Below are positions 54,792 to 62,696 of a stretch of 64,000 nucleotides of DNA, in pieces. The stretch's first letter is position 1; every line of letters begins with the position of its first letter. The notes beneath the pieces are model-generated. The model was not told the DNA's origin. It saw nothing but the letters and a program-made list of their open reading frames with translations, and made no database searches. The stretch is from assembly GCF_002794255.1 (NCBI RefSeq), contig NZ_PGGW01000069.1, positions 1 through 64,000 of the forward strand, in the 5' to 3' direction. A program made the position numbers and the translations under genes. This DNA is from Streptomyces carminius (GTDB lineage Bacteria > Actinomycetota > Actinomycetes > Streptomycetales > Streptomycetaceae).

Positions 54792-55994
54792 ATGCACCAG
54801 GTCGGACCACTGGAAGGCTTCACCGTCGGCGTCACCGCCGCCCGGCGCGCCGACGAACTCGGCGCACTGCTGGAGCGGCGCGGCGCGGCGGTGCTGCACG
54901 CCCCGGCGCTGCGCATCGTGCCGCTGGCCGACGACAGCGAACTGCTCGATGCCACCAGAGCGCTCGTGGACCACGCGCCCGACGTGGTGGTGGCCACCAC
55001 CGCCATCGGCTTCCGCGGCTGGGTGGAGGCCGCCGACGGCTGGGGCCTGGGCGACGCGCTGCGCGGCATGCTGGGCGGGGTGGAACTGCTCGCCCGCGGC
55101 CCCAAGGTGCGCGGCGCGGTACGGGCCGCCGGGCTCACCGAGCGGTGGTCGCCCCCCTCGGAGTCCATGGCGGAGGTCCTGGAACACCTCCTGGCGGAGG
55201 GGGTCGACGGGCGCCGTATCGCCGTCCAGCTCCACGGGGAGCCGCTGCCCGGTTTCGTGGAGTCGCTGCGCGCCTCGGGCGCGGAGGTCGTCGGGGTGCC
55301 GGTCTACCGCTGGCTGCCGCCGGAGGACATCGCCCCGGTGGACCGGCTCATCGACGCCGTCCTGGCCCGCGCCGTGGACGCGGTCACCTTCACCAGCGCC
55401 CCCGCCGCGGCCTCGCTGCTGGACCGCGCCGAACGGCGCGGCCTGCGGGACGAGCTGCTGGCGGCGCTGCGGCACGACGTGCTGGTCGCCTGTGTGGGAC
55501 CGGTCACCGCCCTGCCGCTGACCGCCCACGACGTGCCCCTGGTGCGGCCCGAGCGGTTCCGGCTGGGGCCGCTGGTCCAGTTGCTGTGCCGGGAGCTGCC
55601 CGGCCGGGCGACCGTCCTGCCCGTCGCCGGGCACCGGCTGGAGATCCGCGGCCAGGCGGTGGTCGTGGACGGTGAGCTGCGTCCCGTACCGCCGGCCGGG
55701 ATGGCGCTGCTGCGGGCCCTGGCCCGGCGGCCCGGCTGGGTGGTCTCCCGCGCCGACCTGCTGCGGGTGCTGCCCGGCGCGGGACGCGACGAGCACGCCG
55801 TGGAGACGGCGATGGCGCGGCTGCGCTCGGCGCTGGGCCGGCCCCGGCTGATCCAGACGGTCGTCAAACGCGGCTACCGGCTCGCCTTCGACCCGGCGGG
55901 CCCCACCACCGGCAGCACCACCGGCAGCGACAGTACCGCCGGCAGCGACGGCAACCCGGTGCGCACTGTCGGACAACACCTCGGCGAAGGCTGA
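54792..55994 (+). CDS. nnaR: NnaR: HemD-like domain plus winged-helix nitrate regulator
   Basis: The 400-residue protein has an N-terminal uroporphyrinogen-III synthase-like domain (about 1-260: LEGFTVGVTAARRADELGAL, VVVATTAIGFRGWVEA, AVTFTSAPAAASLLDRA, VACVGPVTALPL) and a C-terminal OmpR-type DNA-binding domain (about 275-375: PAGMALLRALARRPGWVVSR, HAVETAMARLRSALG, VVKRGYRL). This fusion is that of NnaR, a regulator of nitrate/nitrite assimilation working with GlnR in S. coelicolor. The HemD part may bind a ligand rather than catalyse. Its place after narK supports this. ATG 54792; ATG 54756 would add 12 residues. Confidence 0.87.
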   Translation: MHQVGPLEGFTVGVTAARRADELGALLERRGAAVLHAPALRIVPLADDSELLDATRALVDHAPDVVVATTAIGFRGWVEAADGWGLGDALRGMLGGVELLARGPKVRGAVRAAGLTERWSPPSESMAEVLEHLLAEGVDGRRIAVQLHGEPLPGFVESLRASGAEVVGVPVYRWLPPEDIAPVDRLIDAVLARAVDAVTFTSAPAAASLLDRAERRGLRDELLAALRHDVLVACVGPVTALPLTAHDVPLVRPERFRLGPLVQLLCRELPGRATVLPVAGHRLEIRGQAVVVDGELRPVPPAGMALLRALARRPGWVVSRADLLRVLPGAGRDEHAVETAMARLRSALGRPRLIQTVVKRGYRLAFDPAGPTTGSTTGSDSTAGSDGNPVRTVGQHLGEG

Positions 55995-56085
55995 ACACCC
56001 GGCTTACACCATCCGTATCCCCGGCCGACAGATCTTTCGCCAATCCCATAGAAGACCTGGGATTCACGTCGACGGGGAGGACGGT

Positions 56086-56646
56086 GTGCGCCAGGATGCC
56101 GCCGTGATTGACCGACCGCGACCGCATGTGCAGGAGGGGCCGGACGAGGAACTGATGCGGGTCCTGTACCGCGAGCACGCCGGCCCGCTGCTCGCGTACG
56201 TCCTCCGGCTGGTCGCCGGGGACCGGCACCGCGCCGAGGACGTCGTACAGGAGACGCTGCTGCGCGCCTGGCGCAACGCCGACCGGCTGGGCGGCACCGG
56301 CGGTTCGGTGCGTCCGTGGCTGGTCACCGTCGCGCGGCGCATCGTCATCGACGGCCACCGCGGACGGCAGGCCCGCCCGCAGGAGGTCGACGACGGACCG
56401 CTGGAGACGGTGGCGGCCGCCGACGAGATCGACCGCGCCCTGCGACTGATGACGATTTCCGACGCGCTCGGCGAGTTGTCCGAGGCGCACCGCAGCGTCA
56501 TAGTCGAGACATACTTCAAGGGCCGCACCGTCAGCGAGGCCGCCGAGGTGCTGGGCGTGCCGAGCGGTACCGTCCGTTCCCGGGTCTTCTACGGGCTGCG
56601 GCAGTTGCGGCTCGCGTTGGAGGAGCGGGGGGTGACCATGCTGTGA
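56086..56646 (+). CDS. sigU: ECF sigma factor, SigU/SigL-like
   Basis: The 186-residue protein has sigma region 2 (LMRVLYREHAGPLLAYVLRL, DVVQETLLRAWRNADRL, RPWLVTVARRIVIDGHR) and region 4 (LGELSEAHRSVIVETYFKG, VSEAAEVLGVPSGTVRSRVF). There is no region 3 or 1.1, the ECF layout. The anti-sigma gene overlaps its end, the usual pair. Order next to helD and malic enzyme matches S. coelicolor sigU-rsuA, linked to secretion and development. GTG 56086 has GGGGAGG five bases upstream. Confidence 0.8.
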   Translation: MRQDAAVIDRPRPHVQEGPDEELMRVLYREHAGPLLAYVLRLVAGDRHRAEDVVQETLLRAWRNADRLGGTGGSVRPWLVTVARRIVIDGHRGRQARPQEVDDGPLETVAAADEIDRALRLMTISDALGELSEAHRSVIVETYFKGRTVSEAAEVLGVPSGTVRSRVFYGLRQLRLALEERGVTML

Positions 56647-57434
56647 ACGCCATGAACAACGGCGCCGCGAACGAACACCTGGATGTCGGCGCGTATGCCC
56701 TGGGGGTGCTGGACCCGCAGGACGCCGCGCGCTTCGAGGCCCATCTGGCGACCTGCGCCCGGTGCTCCTACCAGCTCTCCGAACTGTCCCCCCTGCCCGG
56801 CCTGCTGTCCGAGGTCGCGCCGGGTCCGGCGGGCCCGCGGGCTCCCGTCGGACCGCCCGGCGGAGTGGTCGAGCCCGAGGTGGCGGCACCGCCCGGGCTG
56901 CTGAACCGGCTGCTGTCCCAGACCGCGGCCGTCCGCCGCCGGCAGCGCCGGATCCGCTGGGCGCTGGCCGCCTCGGTGGCCGTGATGCTCGCCGGCGGGC
57001 CGGCGGTGACGATGGCGGTCACCGGGCAGCAGGACCAGCGGCAGGAGCAGGCGCAGGGGCCGGGACAGGGTCAGCTGCCCGACGACCCCTCGTACGGCTC
57101 CGCCAAGGCGCTGTTCGAACGGGAGGCCGAGCGGGTGGTCGCCAAGGACCCGCGGACCGGGGCCGACGCCGAGGTCGCCATGTGGGACCGGGCCTGGGGC
57201 ACCGAGGTGGCCCTGCGGCTGAAGGGCGTCTCCGGGCCGGAGAGCTGCGACCTGGTGGCGGTCTCCAGTGACGGCCGGAAGCAGACGGTCACCACCTGGT
57301 CCGTACCGGAGGAGGGCTACGGGGACGACCCGCTCTACACGGTCGGCGGGACCGGGCTCGACCACTCCGAGATCGACCGCTTCGAGATCCAGACCCTCGA
57401 CGGGGACCACCTGGTGACGCTCCCGGCCCGCTGA
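56643..57434 (+). CDS. rsuA: Zinc-binding anti-sigma factor, RsuA-like
   Basis: The 263-residue membrane protein has an N-terminal anti-sigma domain with the HxxxCxxC zinc motif (His34, Cys38, Cys41 in HLATCARC), a linker, one membrane helix (WALAASVAVMLAGGPAVTMAV, about 102-122) and an outer domain of about 140 residues with EVALRLKGVSGPESCDLVAV. It should hold the adjacent sigma factor at the membrane and release it on an envelope signal. GTG 56643 overlaps the sigma stop as GTGA; ATG 56652 is an alternative start. Confidence 0.82.
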   Translation: MNAMNNGAANEHLDVGAYALGVLDPQDAARFEAHLATCARCSYQLSELSPLPGLLSEVAPGPAGPRAPVGPPGGVVEPEVAAPPGLLNRLLSQTAAVRRRQRRIRWALAASVAVMLAGGPAVTMAVTGQQDQRQEQAQGPGQGQLPDDPSYGSAKALFEREAERVVAKDPRTGADAEVAMWDRAWGTEVALRLKGVSGPESCDLVAVSSDGRKQTVTTWSVPEEGYGDDPLYTVGGTGLDHSEIDRFEIQTLDGDHLVTLPAR

Positions 57435-57550
57435 CCCGCGGGCGGGTTCCGCCACCCGGCGCGTTCCGATCCGGCAGGGGACGTGCGCGCCGGGCCCCGC
57501 CTCGCGTACGGTGGACGGCTGCCCTGAGTACACCAGAAGGGGGCCGTGCG

Positions 57551-60070
57551 TTGGGAGCGCAGGACACAGTGCGGCCGGCGCCGCGAGCCGCCGGCGACGG
57601 CGGCGGCCACCAGCGCCACGGCGGCCGGGACGACGGCCGGGAGAACAGCCGGGACGACGGCGTGCGGGAGCGGGAGATCCGCGCGGAGCAGCGGCATCTC
57701 GACGCGGTCTACCGGCGCCTGGCGGAGAAGATCCACGAGGCGGAGTTCCTCATGGCGGACGCCGCCAAGCGTGCCCAGGTGGGCACGCCGGGCGCGCTCG
57801 CCGAGCGGGACGCCCAGGTCTTCCGCGCCGGGGTGCACCTCAACCGGCTCAACAGCGAGTTCGAGGACTTCCTCTTCGGCCGGATCGACCTGCTGCCCGG
57901 CAAGGACGGTGAGCGCGGCCCGGACGGCGCGTACACCTCCGTCGAGCCCGCCGACGACGCCGTACGCACCGCCGTCCCCGACGGCACCGCCGGCCCCGGC
58001 GACCCGGGAACCGCCGTCGCGGACATCGCCGAGACCCTGCACATCGGGCGGCTCGGCGTACTGGACGCCGACTACACCCCGCTGGTCATCGACTGGCGCG
58101 CGCCGGCCGCCGCGCCCTTCTACCGGGCCACCCCGGTCGCACCGGGCCGGGTGGTGCGCCGCCGGGTGATCCGCAGCCGGGGCCGGCGGGTGCTGGGCGT
58201 GGAGGACGACCTGCTGCGCCCGGAACTGACCGCGTACCTGGACGGCGAGGAACTGGCCGTGGTCGGCGACGGCGCACTGATGGCGGCGCTGGGCCGGGCC
58301 CGCGGCCACGCCATGCGCGACATCGTCGCCTCCATCCAGGCCGAACAGGACGAGGTGATCCGGGCCCCCGCCGTCTCCGTCACCGAGGTCGAGGGCGGCC
58401 CCGGCACGGGCAAGACGGCCGTCGCGCTGCACCGTGCCGCGTACCTGCTCTACCAGGACCGGCGGCGGTACGCGGGCGGCATCCTGGTCGTCAGCCCCAC
58501 TCCGCTGCTGGTGTCCTACACCGAGGGCGTCCTGCCCTCTCTGGGCGAGGAGGGCCAGGTCGCCGTCCGCGCGCTGGGCTCCCTGGTGGAGGGGGCCGAG
58601 GCCGACACCTACGACGAGCAGCCCGTCGCCCGGGTCAAGGGCTCCGCGCGCATGGTGCGGGTGCTGCGCCGGTCGGCGCGCGGTGTGCTGGAACTGGGCT
58701 CCCCCGAGGCGGGCGGCCCGCCGGAGCGGCTGCGGGTGGTGGCCTTCGGCGCGCGGATCGAGCTGGGTCCCGAGGAACTGCGCGACATCCGGGAACGGGC
58801 GCTGGGCGGCACCGCGCCCGTCAACCTGCTGCGCCCGCGCGCCCGGCGGCTGCTGCTGGACGCGCTGTGGGAGCACTCCGGGGCGCCGCGCCGGTACCCC
58901 GACCCCGAGCTGGCCGCCGAGGCCCGCCAGGGGTTCGACGAGGACGTCTCCACCGAGGCTGCCTTCACCGGCTTCCTCGACGCCTGGTGGCCCGAGCTGA
59001 CCCCGCGCCGGGTGCTCGCCGCGATGCGGGACGAGAAGCGGCTCGGCCGCTGGTCGCGCCGGATCCTCCAGCCGCGCGAGGTGCGGCGGCTGGCGCGTTC
59101 GCTGGCCCGGCTGGACGACGGCGGCGCCGGCCCGCTGTCCGTCCACGACGTCGCGCTCCTGGACGAGCTGCGGGTCGTGCTCGGCGCCCCGGCCCGCCCC
59201 CGGGAGGCGGAGACCGCTGCCGACTCCTGGGGGCTGGACCAGCTCAGCGGTCTGGAGGAGCTGCGGACCCATGCCGAGCGCACCGCCGGCCGTGCGGCCC
59301 GGTCCGAACGCCCCGCGGAGGAGCGCACCGACTACGCGCACGTCATCGTGGACGAGGCACAGGACCTCACCCCGATGCAGTGGCGGATGGTCGGCCGCCG
59401 CGGCCGGCAGGCGACCTGGACGGTCGTCGGGGATCCGGCACAGAGCTCCTGGTCCGACCAGGAGGAGGCGGCCGCCGCCCGGGACGAGGCGCTGGGCGCC
59501 CGCCCGCGCCGCCGCTTCGAGCTGACGGTCAACTACCGCAACCCGGCCGAGATCGCCGAGCTGTCCGCCCGGGTGCTCGCCCTGGCCATGCCGGGGACGC
59601 GGCCGCCCACGGCGGTGCGCTCCACCGGTCTGGTGCCGCGTTTCGCGGTGCTGCCGGACGGCGGCGGGGAGGGCGGGACCGGCCGCGGCACGGGCCGTGC
59701 CACCGCCCGTGCCGCCGCCCGTACCGCCGCACGTGACCTGGGCGGGGCGGTACGCGCGGAGGCCGAGCGGCTGCTGGCCGAGGTGGAGGGCACGGTCGGC
59801 GTGGTGGTGGCGATGGGCCGCCGCGAGCAGGCCCGCGCCTGGCTGGCCGGGCTGGGCGACCGGGTGGTGGCGCTGGGCAGTCTGGAGGCCAAGGGGCTGG
59901 AGTACGACGCCACGCTCGTGGTCTCGCCCGCGGAGATCGCGGACGAGTCCCCGGCCGGGCTGCGGGTGCTGTACGTGGCCCTGACCCGGGCCACCCAGCG
60001 GCTGACGGTGCTGTCGGGGGCGAAGGACCTGCCGGACGCGGAGGGCGTCCCGGACCTGCTGCGGGAGTGA
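57551..60070 (+). CDS. helD: HelD-like RNA polymerase-associated UvrD/Rep-type ATPase
   Basis: The 839-residue protein has an N-terminal coiled-coil arm (REIRAEQRHLDAVYRRLAEK), Walker A EGGPGTGKTAV (about 280-290), helicase motif II DEAQDLTPMQW (about 599), motif III WTVVGDPAQSSWSDQ, motif IV LTVNYRNPAEI and motif VI VLYVALTRATQRL. HelD-type proteins bind RNA polymerase and recycle stalled complexes; some Streptomyces forms counter rifamycins. I see no rifamycin-associated element upstream. TTG 57551 is the best start (AGAAGGGGG eight bases before); GTG 57569 is an alternative. A low-complexity Arg/Ala/Gly insert near 715-740. Confidence 0.85.
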   Translation: MGAQDTVRPAPRAAGDGGGHQRHGGRDDGRENSRDDGVREREIRAEQRHLDAVYRRLAEKIHEAEFLMADAAKRAQVGTPGALAERDAQVFRAGVHLNRLNSEFEDFLFGRIDLLPGKDGERGPDGAYTSVEPADDAVRTAVPDGTAGPGDPGTAVADIAETLHIGRLGVLDADYTPLVIDWRAPAAAPFYRATPVAPGRVVRRRVIRSRGRRVLGVEDDLLRPELTAYLDGEELAVVGDGALMAALGRARGHAMRDIVASIQAEQDEVIRAPAVSVTEVEGGPGTGKTAVALHRAAYLLYQDRRRYAGGILVVSPTPLLVSYTEGVLPSLGEEGQVAVRALGSLVEGAEADTYDEQPVARVKGSARMVRVLRRSARGVLELGSPEAGGPPERLRVVAFGARIELGPEELRDIRERALGGTAPVNLLRPRARRLLLDALWEHSGAPRRYPDPELAAEARQGFDEDVSTEAAFTGFLDAWWPELTPRRVLAAMRDEKRLGRWSRRILQPREVRRLARSLARLDDGGAGPLSVHDVALLDELRVVLGAPARPREAETAADSWGLDQLSGLEELRTHAERTAGRAARSERPAEERTDYAHVIVDEAQDLTPMQWRMVGRRGRQATWTVVGDPAQSSWSDQEEAAAARDEALGARPRRRFELTVNYRNPAEIAELSARVLALAMPGTRPPTAVRSTGLVPRFAVLPDGGGEGGTGRGTGRATARAAARTAARDLGGAVRAEAERLLAEVEGTVGVVVAMGRREQARAWLAGLGDRVVALGSLEAKGLEYDATLVVSPAEIADESPAGLRVLYVALTRATQRLTVLSGAKDLPDAEGVPDLLRE

Positions 60071-60168
60071 GCGCCGGGACCGGGCGGGCCGTACGGGCGG
60101 GCGGCGGTCGGCTCCCCGGGACGCTCCCGGGGATGCGGGGGACGCGGATTTCCCGGTCTTCCCCTTCC

Positions 60169-60201
60169 GGGAATCCGGAGCCGCCGATCGTTTGTTAGCC
60201 T
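60169..60201 (+). promoter_or_regulatory. Candidate promoter of small RNA (SigR-like or HrdB-like)
   Basis: GGGAAT at 60169-60174 and GTT at 60194-60196, 19 bases apart, fit the SigR (thiol stress) promoter GGGAAT-N18-GTT apart from one extra spacer base. The overlapping TAGCCT at 60196-60201 also fits a vegetative -10, though no -35 is evident. Confidence 0.5.
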
Positions 60202-60202
60202 G

Positions 60203-60352
60203 GCTGTGGCACCGGCCCGATCCAAGCCCCCGGGCCCAACCTCAGTCGCTTCGAGCGACCACTTGCCGCGAGGCGAGCATGGCGGGTCGGTGTCACCACA
60301 GCGTGTTGGAGGGCGGGGTCCGTACCGGCGGTACGGACCCCGCCCTCCGCTG
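60203..60352 (+). ncRNA. Candidate structured small RNA
   Basis: In a 466-base gap between helD and the malic enzyme gene, about 150 bases lie between a promoter-like element and a perfect terminator. They can form a hairpin GTCGCT/AGCGAC (60245-60259), a second CTTGCC/GGCGAG with a GCGA tetraloop (60262-60277), and the terminator stem. No reading frame with a ribosome site fits. A regulatory leader for the malic enzyme gene is less likely, because the terminator would stop it about 190 bases early, unless it is an attenuator. The rest of the gap (60353-60536) holds the malic enzyme promoter region, where I see nothing clear. Confidence 0.6.
60308..60348 (+). terminator. Small-RNA terminator
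   Basis: A perfect 19-bp stem (60308-60326 with 60330-60348) with a three-base loop GGC is followed by GCTGTTTCC. It is among the strongest hairpins of the window. Confidence 0.88.
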
Positions 60353-60536
60353 TTTCCGCGTTTCCCCGTCTCCGCGTTTCCGCGCCCGGGCGGTCCGTCG
60401 GCCGAGGGGCGGATTCCGCTCCGGGGACCGGTTACCGTCTACCCGTCGGTAAGTGCGACGATCGGGTGACAATGGGGCGGCGCGGCCCCGGGACCGCGCC
60501 GCCGCACCGGAAAAGCAGAATCAGGGGAAAACCGCC

Positions 60537-61973
60537 ATGGCAACGGCGCCAAGCGTCTCGAACTCGATGACCATCCGCCTGGAGGTGCCCGCCGGCGGAT
60601 CGGCGGTGAGCCAGCTCACCACGGCCGTGGAATCCTCCGGTGGTTCGGTCATCGGCCTGGACGTCACCGCCTCCGGCCACGAACGGCTGCGCATCGACGT
60701 CACGATCGCGGCCTCCTCCGTCGCCCACGGGGAGGAGATCGTCGCCAAGCTGCGGGACATCGAGGGCATCGCCATCGGCAAGGTCTCCGACCGTACGTTC
60801 CTGATGCACCTCGGCGGCAAGATCGAGATGGCGTCGAAGCACCCCATTCGCAACCGTGACGACCTGTCCATGATCTACACGCCCGGCGTGGCCCGGGTCT
60901 GCACCCAGATCGCGGCCAATCCCGAGGACGCCCGCCGGCTGACCATCAAGCGCAACTCCGTCGCCGTCGTCACCGACGGCTCGGCGGTACTGGGCCTGGG
61001 CAACATCGGGCCGAAGGCCGCGCTGCCGGTCATGGAGGGCAAGGCGGCCCTGTTCAAGCGCTTCGCGGGCATCGACGCCTGGCCGCTGTGCCTGGACACC
61101 CAGGACACCGACGCCATCGTCGAAATCGTCAAGGCCGTCGCCCCCGGCTTCGCGGGCATCAACCTGGAGGACATCTCCGCCCCCCGCTGCTTCGAGATCG
61201 AGGCGCGGCTGCGCGAGGCCCTGGACATCCCCGTCTTCCACGACGACCAGCACGGCACCGCCATCGTCGTGCTGGCCGCCCTGACCAACGCGCTGCGCGT
61301 GGTCGGCAAGGACATCGGGGACGTGCGGGTGGTGATGTCCGGTGCGGGCGCGGCCGGCACCGCCATCCTCAAACTGCTGCTGGCCGCCGGGGTCAAGCAC
61401 GCGGTGGTCGCCGACATCCACGGAGTGGTGCACTCCGGGCGCGCCGACCTGGTGGACGCCGACCCCGACTCGCCGCTGTGCTGGATCGCCCACCACACCA
61501 ACCCGGAGGGCCTGACCGGCACCCTGAAGCAGGCGGTCGTCGGCGCCGACGTCTTCGTCGGCGTCTCCGCCCCGGACGTGCTCGGCGCCGAGGACGTGGC
61601 CGCGATGGCCGACGGCGCCATCGTCTTCGCGCTCGCCAACCCGGAGCCGGAGGTGGACCCGGCGATCGCCCGCCGGACCGCGGCGGTCGTGGCCACCGGC
61701 CGCTCCGACTTCCCCAACCAGATCAACAACGTGCTGGTCTTCCCCGGTGTGTTCCGCGGCCTGCTCGACGCCCAGGCGCGTACGGTCAACGAGGGCATGA
61801 TGCTGGCCGCGGCGCGGGCGCTCGCCGATGTGGTGCTGGAGGACGAGCTCAACGCGAACTACGTCATTCCCAGCGTCTTCAACGACAAGGTCGCGGGCGC
61901 GGTCGCCGGAGCCGTACGGGACGCGGCCCGGGCCGAGGGCGAGGTTGTGACGACCGCCACGGCAACCCCGTAG
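60537..61973 (+). CDS. NAD(P)-dependent malic enzyme with ACT domain
   Basis: Malic enzyme oxidatively decarboxylates malate to pyruvate. The 478-residue protein has an N-terminal ACT domain (about 9-85: MTIRLEVPAGGSAVSQLTTA, HERLRIDVTI), then catalytic motifs MIYTPGVARVC, VTDGSAVLGLGNIGPKAALP, NLEDISAPRCFEIE, FHDDQHGTAIV and a Rossmann fold VVMSGAGAAGTAI. The ACT domain suggests amino-acid or other small-ligand control. ATG 60537 follows AGGGGAAA by about seven bases. Confidence 0.92.
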   Translation: MATAPSVSNSMTIRLEVPAGGSAVSQLTTAVESSGGSVIGLDVTASGHERLRIDVTIAASSVAHGEEIVAKLRDIEGIAIGKVSDRTFLMHLGGKIEMASKHPIRNRDDLSMIYTPGVARVCTQIAANPEDARRLTIKRNSVAVVTDGSAVLGLGNIGPKAALPVMEGKAALFKRFAGIDAWPLCLDTQDTDAIVEIVKAVAPGFAGINLEDISAPRCFEIEARLREALDIPVFHDDQHGTAIVVLAALTNALRVVGKDIGDVRVVMSGAGAAGTAILKLLLAAGVKHAVVADIHGVVHSGRADLVDADPDSPLCWIAHHTNPEGLTGTLKQAVVGADVFVGVSAPDVLGAEDVAAMADGAIVFALANPEPEVDPAIARRTAAVVATGRSDFPNQINNVLVFPGVFRGLLDAQARTVNEGMMLAAARALADVVLEDELNANYVIPSVFNDKVAGAVAGAVRDAARAEGEVVTTATATP

Positions 61974-62285
61974 CGCCTCTCCGGCGCGTCGGGGACATGG
62001 CACCCGGATGGCCCCTTAGTGTTGCGGAAACCGCACCAGGAGTGACTACGGAGCGTGATATCGGCGCGTCACAGGCGCTCTTCGTGCGACCTCACAGGGT
62101 GCCGGATTGGCTTTCCGGCCGCGGGTGGGGGCAGGATGCTTTCCCGAGGACCGCGCTCCGGGGTCGCCCCGCCACGGGCGCGGAGGGTCTGGAAGCAGAC
62201 CCGGGTCCGGGGACCGTCCGAGGGCCCTGGCAGCATCGGCTTCGATCTCACGCCTCACAGGCAAGAAAGACACGGGAGTACGAAT
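61974..62285 (+). promoter_or_regulatory. Long leader/promoter region of hup
   Basis: These 312 bases have no gene. A TTGCGG with a short inverted repeat (GCGG-AAA-CCGC) lies near 62024-62034. The last 100 bases are rich in short self-complementary GC runs, then AAGAAAGACACGGGAG precedes the start. HU transcripts may have a structured leader. No clear -10/-35 pair. Confidence 0.4.
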
Positions 62286-62567
62286 ATGAACCGCAGTGAG
62301 CTGGTGGCCGCGCTGTCCGAGCGCGCCCAGGTGACCCGCAAGGACGCCGACGCCGTACTGGCCGCCTTCGCCGAGACCGTCGGCGAGGTCGTCGCCAAGG
62401 GCGACGAGAAGGTCACCATTCCGGGCTTCCTGACCTTCGAGCGCACCCACCGTGCCGCTCGCACCGCTCGCAACCCGCAGACCGGTGAGCCCATCGAGAT
62501 CCCGGCCGGGTACAGCGTCAAGGTGTCCGCGGGCTCCAAGCTCAAGGAGGCCGCCAAGGGCCAGTGA
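62286..62567 (+). CDS. hup: Nucleoid protein HU
   Basis: A standard 93-residue HU: MNRSELVAALSERAQVTRKD, VGEVVAKGDEKVTIPGFLTF, RTARNPQTGEPIEIPAGYSV (the DNA-binding beta arms with Pro at the tip) and FKVSAGSKLKEA-like end. It lacks the long Lys-rich tail of the second Streptomyces HU (HupS), so this is the HupA type. It compacts DNA. It is convergent with murA. Confidence 0.95.
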   Translation: MNRSELVAALSERAQVTRKDADAVLAAFAETVGEVVAKGDEKVTIPGFLTFERTHRAARTARNPQTGEPIEIPAGYSVKVSAGSKLKEAAKGQ

Positions 62568-62610
62568 GCCCACGGCGCGCGACACACACCGACATACGCC
62601 GACAGGCGCG

Positions 62611-62650
62611 GACGAGGGCGGTCACCCCGGTGGGGGTGACCGCCCTCGTC
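62611..62650. terminator. Bidirectional terminator between hup and murA
   Basis: A perfect 18-bp stem (62611-62628 with 62633-62650) with loop GGTG lies 43 bases after the hup stop and 46 before the murA stop. Confidence 0.88.
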
Positions 62651-62696
62651 CGTCCCCGGCCCCGCGCCCGTCCCGCGACGGGCGGAGCGGAGGTGG

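Noticed and set aside
54792..55994. Heme-pathway uroporphyrinogen-III synthase (hemD)
   Set aside because: The C-terminal OmpR-type DNA-binding domain and the narK neighbour fit the NnaR regulator; no other heme genes are adjacent.
57435..57550. Rifamycin-associated element upstream of the helD-like gene
   Set aside because: I looked for the paired GGGGCTTGC/CAAGGCCC motif and did not find it, so rifamycin control is not supported.
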